The translations under genes were made by a program, and so were the position numbers. The notes beneath the pieces were generated by a model, which worked only from the letters and a program-made list of their open reading frames with translations, searched no databases and was not told where the DNA came from. Shown piece after piece: positions 1 to 10,852 of a stretch of 64,000 nucleotides of DNA; position 1 is the stretch's first letter; the number at the start of each line of letters is the position of its first letter. The stretch comes from Biomphalaria glabrata (taxonomy: Eukaryota; Mollusca; Gastropoda; Planorbidae), in the NCBI RefSeq assembly GCF_947242115.1, contig NC_074726.1:12709970-12773969 (forward strand), read 5' to 3'.

Positions 1-374
1 TTTTGAATTAGTACAATATTTCATTATTGAACATAAATGGATATTTACTTTTATATTTAATGTTAAATACTAACTGTCGGTGTTTAAACTAATGTTCACT
101 GTGGTGCCTAGTGTTGTAGATTTGTATAAGTGCAATTGAATATCATTTAACTTTGCACTGTTTTTATTTTAACATTGTATTCAGTTAGGAACTTACTCTT
201 ACTGTTGTATTTAGTGTTAGTGTTGACTTGCTGAAAACTGTAATGTAATTATTAATCTAATACATGTTTGAGTTCTTTTAGTTTTTATCGTGTTAATAGT
301 TCCTGTTAGGTGTTTATATCTAAAAATTAGTTAGATAATATTATACATTTGTTGTTTTTTTTCTTTCCTTATGT

Positions 375-1030
375 TTTTACAAAGATTATATCAACTCATT
401 CAGTCTGAATATCTGTCTTGTAAAAAGTTTGTACACGTTATTTCTCCCACACCCAATTTTCGGATTAAGCTGCAATTTTGCACAAATATTTCTTTTACCT
501 GACAAAACAAGAATCAATTCAAAAAATTAACCAGTTAGTTAATTAACTATTGGTAATTAATTATTATGTTTGGTATCTCAAACAAGGGAAAGAAATTGTA
601 CTTGACTGATGTGGTGGCATAAGTTGAATTAGTTTTATAGGTCGCCACTTTAAAGTTTGATAACTATAAAACTTTCTATTTTCATTAGCAATTCGCTGGC
701 ATAGTGGTTAGTGTATTGTCTTCAGGAGGCTTTAGCCCTTGAGTTTGAATTCAGGTCATTCATCTTTTATTTTATATAAATACACTTAAAAAGCAATCAC
801 CTGAATACACCCTTCTTTCTCCCCCTACCCCTTTCCAATTGGTCCAGACAAGTGATAGGAACAAAGTGTATTGAGAAAGCTAACAGCATAAAATTGCACT
901 CAACAAAAAACAATTGGTAAAAATATTTCTAATCGCACAGATTTATATTATTAGTCAAGATCTATTAAAAATTAAATTACATGGCTGATCCAAACTAATT
1001 GATACTACACATAATGTAAGCTTTGTTGTT
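375..1030 (+). repeat. Dispersed composite repeat with an internal tRNA-like segment (copy 1)
   Basis: About 650 bases that recur, diverged, at 49855-50515 on the same strand; a third, partial copy lies inverted at 9845-9990. Near 690-755 there is a tRNA-like stretch with an A-box-like TGGCATAGTGG and a B-box-like GAGTTTGAATTC. That points to a SINE-derived or SINE-containing element. The tRNA-like part lies in the middle of the repeat rather than at its left edge, which is unusual for a simple SINE. The copy sits in the intron upstream of the first visible exon of the WD40 gene. Confidence 0.75.
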
Positions 1031-1234
1031 TTTTTTAATTATTTTTTATGTTTTTATTGTTTGGTACTTATATACTTCTCTGTTTATTATGAACTTGAAC
1101 AACGTACAATGTAATTCTCTAAACTGTTACTGCATTCATTTTTGTACACATTAGTATTTGACTTTTTTATCTGTAAAAACATCAGAGGTTTCTTGTTGGG
1201 GAAGAGCTTCATTATATTTCATTTACTCCTCTAG

Positions 1235-4200
1235 ATATGCTGCTGGAAGCTTGTCTAATGTAATAGTCACTCCAGGTGCAATGGGCGAAGAGATCCGTGT
1301 AGATTGTTGTCTTATGACTGGGGATGGACACAGTGTTGTCACAGGCTCCAGTCTGGGTCCACCTCAAGTCTGGAATATGTCAGTAAGTTGTTTATCTTTT
1401 GTTTTTTCCATGGATAAAAATGAAAGAAAGATAACAACCAGTATTAGAATAATAGAAGCATAATTAGCAAAAGAATGCTAAAGGCATGAACAAGCAACTC
1501 TTCTTTAGCTTTCAGATATTGTGACTGGTATCAAAGGTAATGAGGGTAATGATTATGAAATGGTAAATTACTTGACTTCCTAACCAGCGTACGCTGGAGT
1601 CCCAATAAAGATTGAGATTTTGTATTCTGGAGTCTACTTGGGTCAACTTTGGTATGGTGGGGAAAGTAAAGGTGGATTTGTCTTAGTGCTGGCTACCCTC
1701 ATCAACCAGATCTCATATAAACAGAGTTGATGCCCCTAAAACTGCTAGGTATCAAATGGAAATATAAACTTTACTTATCAAATAAAATGACCAGTTTGAA
1801 CACTTTAAGTGGTTAAGGTAAATTATCATGATGTAATTGGTAATATTCTGATATAACATAAATATATTGGCACCCAGTAGTCCAGAATTTAATTGCTGAT
1901 GAAATACTCCAATATTATTGAGTTTATTGTGTAAATTTTATCCTTTTTTTATGGCTGAAGAATGTAAATGCTTCAACCTTTAATTCTCAAAACGCATACA
2001 TTAAATTACAATAAGCTTTTGATAAAATGTTCACTAGTAATGTAGAATCTTTATTTGTTAGTTTAATACAGAAGAATGTCAAATTATGATGTTATATTCA
2101 TTATGATGATATAGATCTAGTCTCACAGGCAGGAACAGATTTAGACTTGATAAGGTCATTACCTTTTTGAGATGTATGGCTCCTTGTAATAAAAATAAGG
2201 CCCATTTTCTTTTCTCTCTCTTCTAAATGATTGCAACTATCTCTGCTGGGGGCCTCCTAGCAAGTGGAGGCCCTAAGCCATAGCTTATGTTGCCTATAGG
2301 TAAATCCAGCACTGCTCACAGGTATTTGCATACTTGATACTTGTTATTTATCTAAATGATGATTATTAATCTGCTGTTTTCCAGACAGGAGAGCTCCTGA
2401 GAATAATGCATGGAGAAACTGTAGGCTCCACCAACCTTCATCTTGTGTGCAATGATAAATTATTAGTTGGTGCCATTAACACTGACCTAGAAATCAATCA
2501 ATATTCTACACCTAAAGGGGTCCACAATTATCAATTCCAAGTAAGATAATTTCCATTGTATTGTGTTTCTTTACTAGAACATGTTAACTGGTTATTAATT
2601 TTAAAAAACTCCTTTTGTTATTTAAATTTTAATAAAAGCAATTGATTTGTAAAACTGAAGCCAAATTTGAAAAGTGTTTTCTAGATAAATGTTGAATCTA
2701 TACTTAGTAAAAGTCAAACTAATGCTTACAATTGTTTCTATCTACAAATGATTTGTGGTGTCTACACTATACAAATGTTAAAAAATGCGGGCTACTTAGC
2801 CCATTCTATTGTTGACTTTTTGTTAAAGAGAATGGTAAAGTGATAGAGAACTCATATCATATTATAGTTTAAACAATCTTCTTTCTCTTTTTTTGAATTA
2901 ATGAGCTCCAGAATTTGATTGTACATTCTAGACTGAATATATTTAATGAAAGTACCATTATGTTATAAATCTAGGTTAAAAATTTGTTAGTATTTATGTT
3001 AGACTCTTCAATTCTATTCTTTTTTTACTAGATCTGGGACTTTGCCTCAGGACGTCCTCTAGAAATGGCTCAGCAAGAAACCTGCTCTGCACTTACTGTT
3101 ATGAGTGATAATGATAAAGTTGTCTTTGGCCGCTCTGACAAATTTGGAGGTGGCACCAACATTGTTGTCTGGGATTTGATGGGTAACCAGGCAATCAAAG
3201 AAATGAGATATGATGCTCCTGTAGGCAACAATGACTACATCAGCTACATTAGCTTATCACAGGTTTGTATTCTGTCTTTATGTCATGTGTCATACATTTA
3301 TGGGCTTTTGAATTTGAGTGTTTTTATGTCACTAAATGGGCTATAGTTTTAAAATATGACCATATTTGATAAATTTAAGCAACAAGCTTTATTTCGAAAT
3401 GGCTTTTAAAGTAGGTTATGAAAACTTTAAGTTTAATATCCACTGATTTAAATAATTTATTTAAAAAAAAACTACTTGTATGTTTCTATATGAAATTTTT
3501 GGAAGACAAATGAATGTCTATTAATCTAAGAAACAAATGTTACAGAATTCCTTCAATATGGGATCTACTTGACCTCACAAATGAGTGTAAATAGTGATTT
3601 TCATAATGTAGTTGACCAGTGATGCCCTACCTTTTTTAGCCTAGGGGCTATATTTTCAACAGCATCAAATGGAGTCCATTGGAACGAGCCTGTGTAGCTT
3701 TATTATGTTGTGTGGGCAGAAGTGTCAGTGGGGTGGAATCTGCAGTGTGGCCCACAAAAAGTATGGGCATCTGTGTAAAGAATACTTTGCTTATAAGGAC
3801 AACATAGAGTCAAATGGCACATCTCTTATGAATTCCAATATGGACTGTAAACTGATAATGCTTTTTGTTATACAACTGGGTTTTTGTGTAGGAACATATC
3901 TTGTATTGCAGAAGACAACATGCCAAAGAAAATATTTTTTGGTGAGCTCCAAAGATGACAGTGAAATAAATAGTGGTCCCCCATGATAGGCTTTAAATGC
4001 TTGTTCAGATGGTTGCAACTGCTTCTGAAAGAAGCAAAAAGAGAACTCTTACAAAACTCTGTAAACATAATTTGGTACATATTGTTATGACTTTGCCATG
4101 TGCACCGCCATCCAAGATAGTGCAGAAAGAAGGTGCGCACTATCAGTGACCAAACAAGTCGGATGTTGACATTAGAGACTAACGATTTCCGCCCAAGTAG

Positions 4201-7200
4201 AGAGCCAATATGGAGATGCTGTACTCAAGGCAGATGCCCTTTGTGTGTGTCATGTCTCTATGTAAATAAACGTCTATGTCCTCGTTGAGTTGCCTCACTT
4301 AAGTTATTACAATTGGTCTCAGATGTGGGATTTATAGGCAACTCAACGAGAGGAGGTAGGATTAGATCTCTATGGCATCGCTGAAGCTATTACATCGGCT
4401 CTTAATTAAAGAGCTAAGACAAGAGCTTCAAGACCAAGGTTTAAAACCTGTCGGTAGCAGGTAAACGCTCATGGCTCATCTGCGGCAAGCTCTGATCGAT
4501 GAAGAGGAAGATCCGGAGACCTATCAATTTGAAATTGAGCCTGGGATTGTTGATGTAATGGGCAAGATCCAGGACTTTGTGGATGCATTTGATGAACAAC
4601 TGAACATGATTGGGAACAAGATGGGAAACATGAGCAGGAACATAATGTTGAACAAAGTTGATAAAAGTGTATTACAAGTAGAAGGCCAAATAGACCAAAG
4701 TGATAAAATTGTGTCGCAAGCAAAAGGAGGAATAAACTCGTTAGGGAAGGAGCAGTTGCCTGGTCAGGACTGTGGCTGCACAAACAGTGGTGATGGAGGC
4801 GCTGGGGATTGGAGCGCCGTCTGTGACTGTATTGTGGGCAAGTCTGTCGCGGGTGAATTTCAAGGCGAGAAATGTGACGACGATTGCTGCGACGATCTGA
4901 ACGGTATGTTTCAAATCGAAAGGAAAGAAACAAATGAAGAAACAAGAGAAGTCTGTTATGAGCCTGAAACTTTTGTTCCTGGTATACCTGCAACGGGCCG
5001 GACAGATCAAGACAACGTTGGGTCTGCGTCCAAGCTGGCGGCTGTGGACCTTAAAGACCTCTGTTTATCTGTCAGTACCTTTCATAAGAACTCAAGCCAT
5101 GAAAGCCTCAAGACCGTTTCTGATTCCTTGCTTTGGATGTCGTCGAGTAAAGTTACGAATACAGGCCCCAACAATGGCCGAGACAGAAACAACGAATTGG
5201 ACTTTGGCAGCTGCATAAGAAAGAACTCGATGCTAGGCAGCTGCATCCAGGCGATTGACTTGAACTGTATATGTGGCGTCCTGTGGGAACAGTGCCCATG
5301 CCAAGAAACCCAGCTACAAGATCTGAACTTGACAGAAATGTGTACTTCTGCTCACATCAGTGAGAGTGACCTGAACGGTTGTGAATTAATTCCAGCGAAA
5401 CCTGATGTAGCTGTGGATGAACATTACAAGGATGCTTCATGGGCATACCTTACAGATGAGGCTGAGAAAGACTATGTGCCTGAAACCATGGCTACCAGTG
5501 GGCCTACAACTGTGTCACGAGACATCCATGGAAAAGGTCCGCTGACTCAGCGTCTTGGAACAACAACCCTGGAATCTACAGTGATCGCCACAACCTCCAT
5601 TTGTGCTAAGTGGCTGGCATCAGAGACTACCGTCATTAAGTCGAAGCAGCGACCACGATATCGTCTCAAGCATAGACTGGCCAACTGGAAGAAGAGAAAG
5701 CGACGGCCGCGGAAAACTGTGCAGATGGCTTTGTGGGCAACAGACACCCTACCGTCTGTGGTTCCCACTGATCGACCTCCACCTGAACTGTCAAACCTCA
5801 GCTGCAGTGTTTCTTTTCGGGACGAAAAGTGCTAAGACGGGGGCAATGTTATGACTTTGCCATGCGCACCGCCATCCAAGATAGTGCAGAAAGAAGGTGC
5901 GCACTATCAGTGACCAAACAAGTCGGATGTTGACAGAGACTAACGATTTCCGCCCAAGTAGAGAGCCAATATGGAGATGCTGTACTCAAGGCAGATGCCC
6001 TTTGTGTGTGTCATGTCTCTATGTAAATAAACGTCTATGTCCTCGTTGAGTTGCCTCACTTAAGTTATTACAATATATACATACTCATAAGCATAAAATA
6101 TGTGACTCACTTTTTCAGAATGATAGATATGTGGTAGCTGGCTTCAACAACACATTTGATAACTATGCAGAATTTGTCATCTTTGACATGACCTTGACCT
6201 CTTACAACATTTCCGATCCCAACATTCTCCGCCTCAATGCAACTCCTGAATGTACTGCCATCCTGCCCCATGATGAAGCTGTTACTGGATTGAGAAATGG
6301 AGATTTGGTGGTTTGGAGTCTACGCACGGGTAAGAAACACAACACTATTTTGAACTGTAGTTTTATCTAATACATTTAAATTTGCTAATAAAGAAATTCA
6401 AAAGTTATTGTATCATTAACTTGAAAAAAACGCATAGTAAATTGTATGGCATCTATGTTTTGATAACTTTATTAATAAAAAGTTCATATTCATTTCTATT
6501 TTAGATTAATAGTTTTTTCTTCATGTCTTTTTTTTAAACTTAATTAGTTTTATTATCTGTATTTTGTAAGATTATTAATTAATTAAATTATTTTTATCTA
6601 ATAATTGTTTCTAAAGATATTTTACCGGTATGCTTATTATTGTGGGATGTAATCATCTTCTTTTTTACAGTAGTGCCTGAATTGAAAAGATAAGATAAAA
6701 CTTAATATTATTTTTCTTTAAATAGTCAGATTTAATGTTTTAACTTGTGTAATTAGGTCAGCCCATACGTCAGCTGTTTTCAAACAATGGTAAACATGCA
6801 CACACACGTGAGGTGAAGGCTGTGGCCAGATCACAGGACAATAAATACTTGGTGTCTGCTTCTGCTGATGGAACCCTGAAAGTCTTTGACCTGGAAACTG
6901 AGAGACACATGAATACATTGTCTGGACACAATGACGAGGTATTAACTCTTTCTCTCCTAATTGATGTTTCCATCATTGATTTGAATTTATTAAATAAAAT
7001 TAATGTTTGATTTTATTAACATTACTTTGTCTTATATAAAAAGAACATGCTTTCCCCTTTAATTCAATACCAAATAAAACTTTTTCTGATAACAACTGAA
7101 AAAGTTATTTATATTTATTTATTATCTGTAACATCTTGCTTTTACTAGGTATGGTGTGCCTGCATTTCCTCTGACAATGAAATTGTGGTGTCTGGATCCA

Positions 7201-7397
7201 GAGATGGAACTATCCGGTTGTGGCGCCTTAAGTCTGGCCAGGAAATCTGTGCCTTTAATGCTGGCGTGGATGTCTTCTACATTACCATGAGCCAAGACAA
7301 GGGAACCATTGTTGCCCTCGGTGACAAATTCGGTGCCAGGAAGCTAATCATGCTTCAGGTTGTTCGCTCTAAGGTCAAGCGCCAGGTCCTGGCCTAA
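1235..7397 (+). CDS. WD40-repeat protein, C-terminal part (possibly NACHT/WD-repeat family), partial gene
   Basis: Six exons: 1235-1382, 2385-2540, 3032-3262, 6119-6329, 6757-6938 and 7149-7397 (stop TAA 7395-7397). All junctions are GT-AG and all phases agree. They give about 391 residues; the 5' part lies left of the window. The chain is a run of beta-propeller repeats. Typical WD40 signatures are visible, including SADGTLKVFDLETER followed by HNDE, and SGSRDGTIRLWRLKSG near the end. The C-terminus is basic (VVRSKVKRQVLA). From memory the mix of weak and strong repeats and the conserved tail fit NACHT and WD-repeat proteins of the NWD1/NWD2 kind. The NACHT domain would lie upstream and cannot be seen, so the family call is tentative while the WD40 call is firm. 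Intron 3 carries an LTR element in the same orientation. Confidence 0.8.
1560..1745 (+). repeat. Degraded SINE (family A), 3' body
   Basis: The stretch resembles the body shared by the better-preserved copies at 44205, 53964 and 58200: a 'gagtc-acc-aac-t' segment, then GGGGAAAGTAAAGG, then a 'gtgctggc' core. The tRNA-like head is too worn to recognise. It lies in intron 1 of the WD40 gene. The rest of that intron (1745-2384) shows nothing clear, apart from a possible hAT-type end near 2230-2330. Confidence 0.5.
3620..4080 (+). mobile_element. hAT-like (Charlie-type) non-autonomous fragment
   Basis: It begins with a CCAGTGATGCCCTACCTTTT-like motif, which resembles hAT terminal repeats that start CAGTG(G/A)TGCCCAACC. 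The other end was not found; the LTR element at 4083 starts right after, so the right side may be lost or displaced. No transposase coding was recognised. It is intronic, in the WD40 gene. Confidence 0.35.
4083..6072 (+). mobile_element. Short LTR retrotransposon, probably non-autonomous, young
   Basis: Direct repeats of about 229 bp (4083-4311) and 226 bp (5847-6072), starting TGTTATGAC and ending ATTACA, flank about 1.5 kb. A 4-bp target-site duplication, ATAT, lies on both sides, as is usual for Ty3/gypsy-type elements. A putative primer-binding site starts TGGTCTCAGATGTGGG right after the 5' LTR; it recalls the tRNA-Leu type. A purine-rich tract (near 5835-5846) precedes the 3' LTR. The two LTRs differ at only about two places, so the insertion is recent. 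The interior holds one long open frame (4471-5835) with a Cys/Asp-rich stretch and a basic C-terminal part. I recognise no reverse transcriptase, RNase H or integrase in it, so it probably depends on a relative. The LTR carries AATAAA near its end. The element looks structurally whole. Confidence 0.85.
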
Positions 7398-9160
7398 ATC
7401 ACTATTACTACAATAGTAGCCAATAACAACTCCTAGACACTAAGAACATTGAAACAAATAACATATAATAATTCTTCAGCCTTCGGTAAGAGAAACTCAT
7501 TAATGCTATCCTAGTTTGAATAAAAAGTGAAAATATTGTACAACAGACATACAATAACTCAAACATAGGTAGGCTATAGTTTGAGCCATGTAAAGTTATT
7601 TTTAAAACTGAAGATTTGTCAATTTTGTAATATTTACAAATTTCTGAACAAAATTTGTAATAAATAAATGTATAAATTTACTTGGAATATTATAAATATA
7701 CACTTATATACTGATTTTGGTATAGTAATTTAATAAATTATTTTAGCAATTGTATACATTGTCATGCTTTTAATCATATGTACAATTATATCGGAGTGAA
7801 TGTTACTGCTCTCTCATTGATCAACATTATGACTTTTCTGTTGGGGATGTCTGATTTTTTTATTTTTTTTTGGTGGTCTTCACATAGTGTTTTAAAGTGT
7901 GTGTAACAGCAACTAGCTTTTTATCTTATATCTACATAAATATTTGTGTATGTGTGTGTATTCAAGGTAAAGTGAAAGCACAGTGAGATGTTTATACATT
8001 TGAATAATACATTTGACTAATAGCTCCCATGTTTTCAGCTTACTCTTAAAAAAAAAAACGAAACATTTATATTTTTCCTTCTCAATTAGGATATACTGGA
8101 CATCTGCTTTTAAAATAAATGTAAATCAAAACATACCAAGATGTTACCTCTAAATTATTTATGAAGACTTGACCCTTAATTTGTATTTAAATTTCAAATC
8201 TGCAATTTATTTTAGAACTAGGTTCAGATAAACAGGATCCTTAAACTGACCCAGCAAATATTTTGAAATGTCGATGATTTCCAAAGAGATTGTTTTTCTT
8301 AAATGTTTTGAAAATGGTGGGTGAATGTTTTATTCTAAGTGTTGTCCATTAAAGTTTTTGTTTTTCAACCAATGGTGCTATTTCTAAAATTTGTTGTTAT
8401 AGGAACTCATTTGAATTTCAATCTTTGAATTGTGACATATTATTTGCAACTTTAGGATCTGCATTATGTGTAAATGTATATATTATTTTCTCTACACTAT
8501 TTGTTACTGTGTACATGTCTGGACATCATTAGTAATCTCAGAATGCTATTTTGTTATTGTAAACAATTATTTTTCAAATAGACTTTTTATCTTCTGCTTA
8601 TGAGATCTGATTTTTAGTTTCATTATTAGATGACATTGTGATATACATTTATTCTTTTTGTAGCTCTTGCTAAGTTAATGTCTCAATTCTCAGTGTCCCA
8701 CAATTTTTTCTATTTTTATTTTTACTAGAAAATTTTAACTTTTAATTCTAAAATGTATAGCAAATTTTTAAGACACATCTTTTAACACATCTTTTTTAAA
8801 AAATGTATTAAATTATTTCATAAGATAATGTTTCATATAGTGTACAGTTATGTAAGAATTAATCATACATTTCTGTTATTAGAGAAGGCAGCTTTATTAT
8901 TTTAATTAAAACACAAATGAATTCAAAAAATCTAAAAATGTGTGCTGCCTTATTTGGTCAATGGCTACCAGTAAAAGTTATACAAAATGAAAGAAATACT
9001 TTATAGTATTGATAAGATACGTTTTACAAGATGAAAGAAATATTGTATAGTATTGATATCTTTTTTTAATAGTAGAGCGATTGTACTGCTTTATATTTAC
9101 AAGGTGTGTTGTTTCTGGTGTATGAATAAAGTGCCTGAAATCTTTGCTTTTAACATGCTT
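7398..9160 (+). other. 3' UTR and downstream region of the WD40 gene
   Basis: AT-rich and without a convincing coding frame. Several AATAAA sites are present (near 7520, 7660 and 9125). The one near 9125, followed by a GT/T-rich stretch, would give a UTR of about 1.7 kb. I cannot tell which site is used. Confidence 0.5.
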
Positions 9161-9439
9161 TGAGTTTTATTCCATATTGATTTGTCTTAAAACACACAAA
9201 AACATTATTGCATATACACTGATAATAAATCAAATGTTGCCTCTAGTTCAAAGGATTTATAAGTATTTTAAAACCTCCATCTCCATAAACTAATTTTTAT
9301 TTTGAAGTAATAAAGACGAAAGTAAAATAGATAAATTAAATCTAAAAAGTATTTTTTTTTAAAACCTCACTTATATTAAGTGACATTGTATCAATTATTT
9401 TAATCATTCATGTAATTAATTTTGAATAAATCACAAATA

Positions 9440-9640
9440 GATAATAAATGTGTGTGATTGGAAATATTTTTATTAATTGCTTTTGTTTAACACAACTTTC
9501 ATGCTTATTTTTTATTAAATGCTTTATGCACCTTTCATGCTTATAGCTTGCTCAGTGCACTAGGGTCCAATCACTTTTGGAGGGGGTGTTCTGGAAGAAG
9601 GTTTCTGTGTTGCCTTTTCAAAAGCAATTTGAAAAAAAAA
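9440..9640 (+). repeat. Dispersed repeat, partial copy of the 57935-58165 family
   Basis: It shares 'catgcttatagcttgctcag', the 'gtccaatcac' segment, and GGAAGAAGGTTTCTGTG with the fuller copy in a CDK14 intron. No tRNA-like head is seen. It lies between the convergent WD40 and DAP genes. Confidence 0.6.
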
Positions 9641-9844
9641 TATTTCACATCTGAATTCCAACTAGAGCTTCCATTATGAATGACCTACATGTTTTTCCAC
9701 TAATGAATTCAAGTGCTTTAAAAATAAGTTTTATTAATCACTTAAATTATTTTTACAAATAACATAATTCTCTCCATTATTAAGGTTATTTTCACAGGTC
9801 ACACATCACTGATTAGATACACTTTCCATATTAAAAAGAAAATT

Positions 9845-9990
9845 ACAACTAACTGATTAACTAATTGGTTAATTTTTTTTTTTGATTGATTAATGTGTTG
9901 TCATTGACAATAAATAATTGTGCAAAGTTTCAACTTGATCCGAGAATGGGAAGTGGTTGAAATAAATATGTACAAGGCGACCAGACAAGC
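9845..9990 (-). repeat. Partial inverted copy of the composite repeat at 375-1030
   Basis: Its reverse complement matches about 430-560: the AATTAACC block, the GCACAAATATTTCTTT-like block and the 'ttgtacac' block follow in the same order. Only about 120-145 bases are recognisable. It lies in the gene-free stretch downstream of DAP, which otherwise shows only AT-rich sequence with poly(A)-signal-like motifs. Confidence 0.6.
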
Positions 9991-10852
9991 TGAGAAACTG
10001 GATAAGAGCTCGGTAAAATAAACAAAACAACAAAAGAATAAGGTTTTACATTTTAATCAACCAAACAAAATACATTATAATGCTGTAAATTGATACATAC
10101 ATATTTTTAAACTTCACCTAGTGAAGAACAGTAATTGTGTTTTGCAATAGATTTAATTGTACCAGTAGTTTATCTTGCTAGTCAGTAATGTATGTACGTT
10201 TTTTAAACTGAACTCATTTACTTTTTATACCGTTGTTTATTAATTTTGACTCAGAAAAAATTATTTATTTAGATCTCAATTTTCAATCAAAAACACAAAA
10301 CTATCAAAAACAATTTGACATTTTTAAATTTGTTACAAATAAAAGCAATCTAAATGCACATAAACATTAAGAACATTGATATAATATATCAACATATAAA
10401 ATCAGCTAAGGCAGAGACAAATCAACATTCCTAACTACTACAGTTCCTTCACCAAATGCAGCGAGTTTTAAAAGACACAATCTTCAACAGAAACTATCTC
10501 AACAGAAACAAAAAACATTTTTCTCCATTGTTTCGGTCTTGCAACTTAGAAAAAAAAAAGGTGAACATAGAGCTTCTGGCCTCGTTAAGACAATAACAAT
10601 AACACATTTATAAGTATTGCTCAATCACATAAAAACATGTGAAACAAGCTTTTGAAGTGTCTGAGTATAGATTCAAACAAAATATATTATGACACCAACA
10701 CATTCACAGTTAAAGATTACAAAATAAAAGCATTAACACTAGTTGAAAGGAAAACATCTGAATCAAAGAAACTGCCCCATTAATGAAAATGGTTTCAGAT
10801 TCAGTGGAGGATCCATTCAGTCGAACCGATTCATGTTGAACCTGGAACCCTT

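Noticed and set aside
688-760. Possible tRNA gene
   Set aside because: A- and B-box-like motifs are present, but no cloverleaf could be drawn and the sequence is part of a dispersed repeat. The same holds for the tRNA-like heads at 40120-40335, 44230, 53964 and 58215.
4469-4993. 174-codon minus-strand frame
   Set aside because: It is an antisense shadow of the long frame inside the LTR element.
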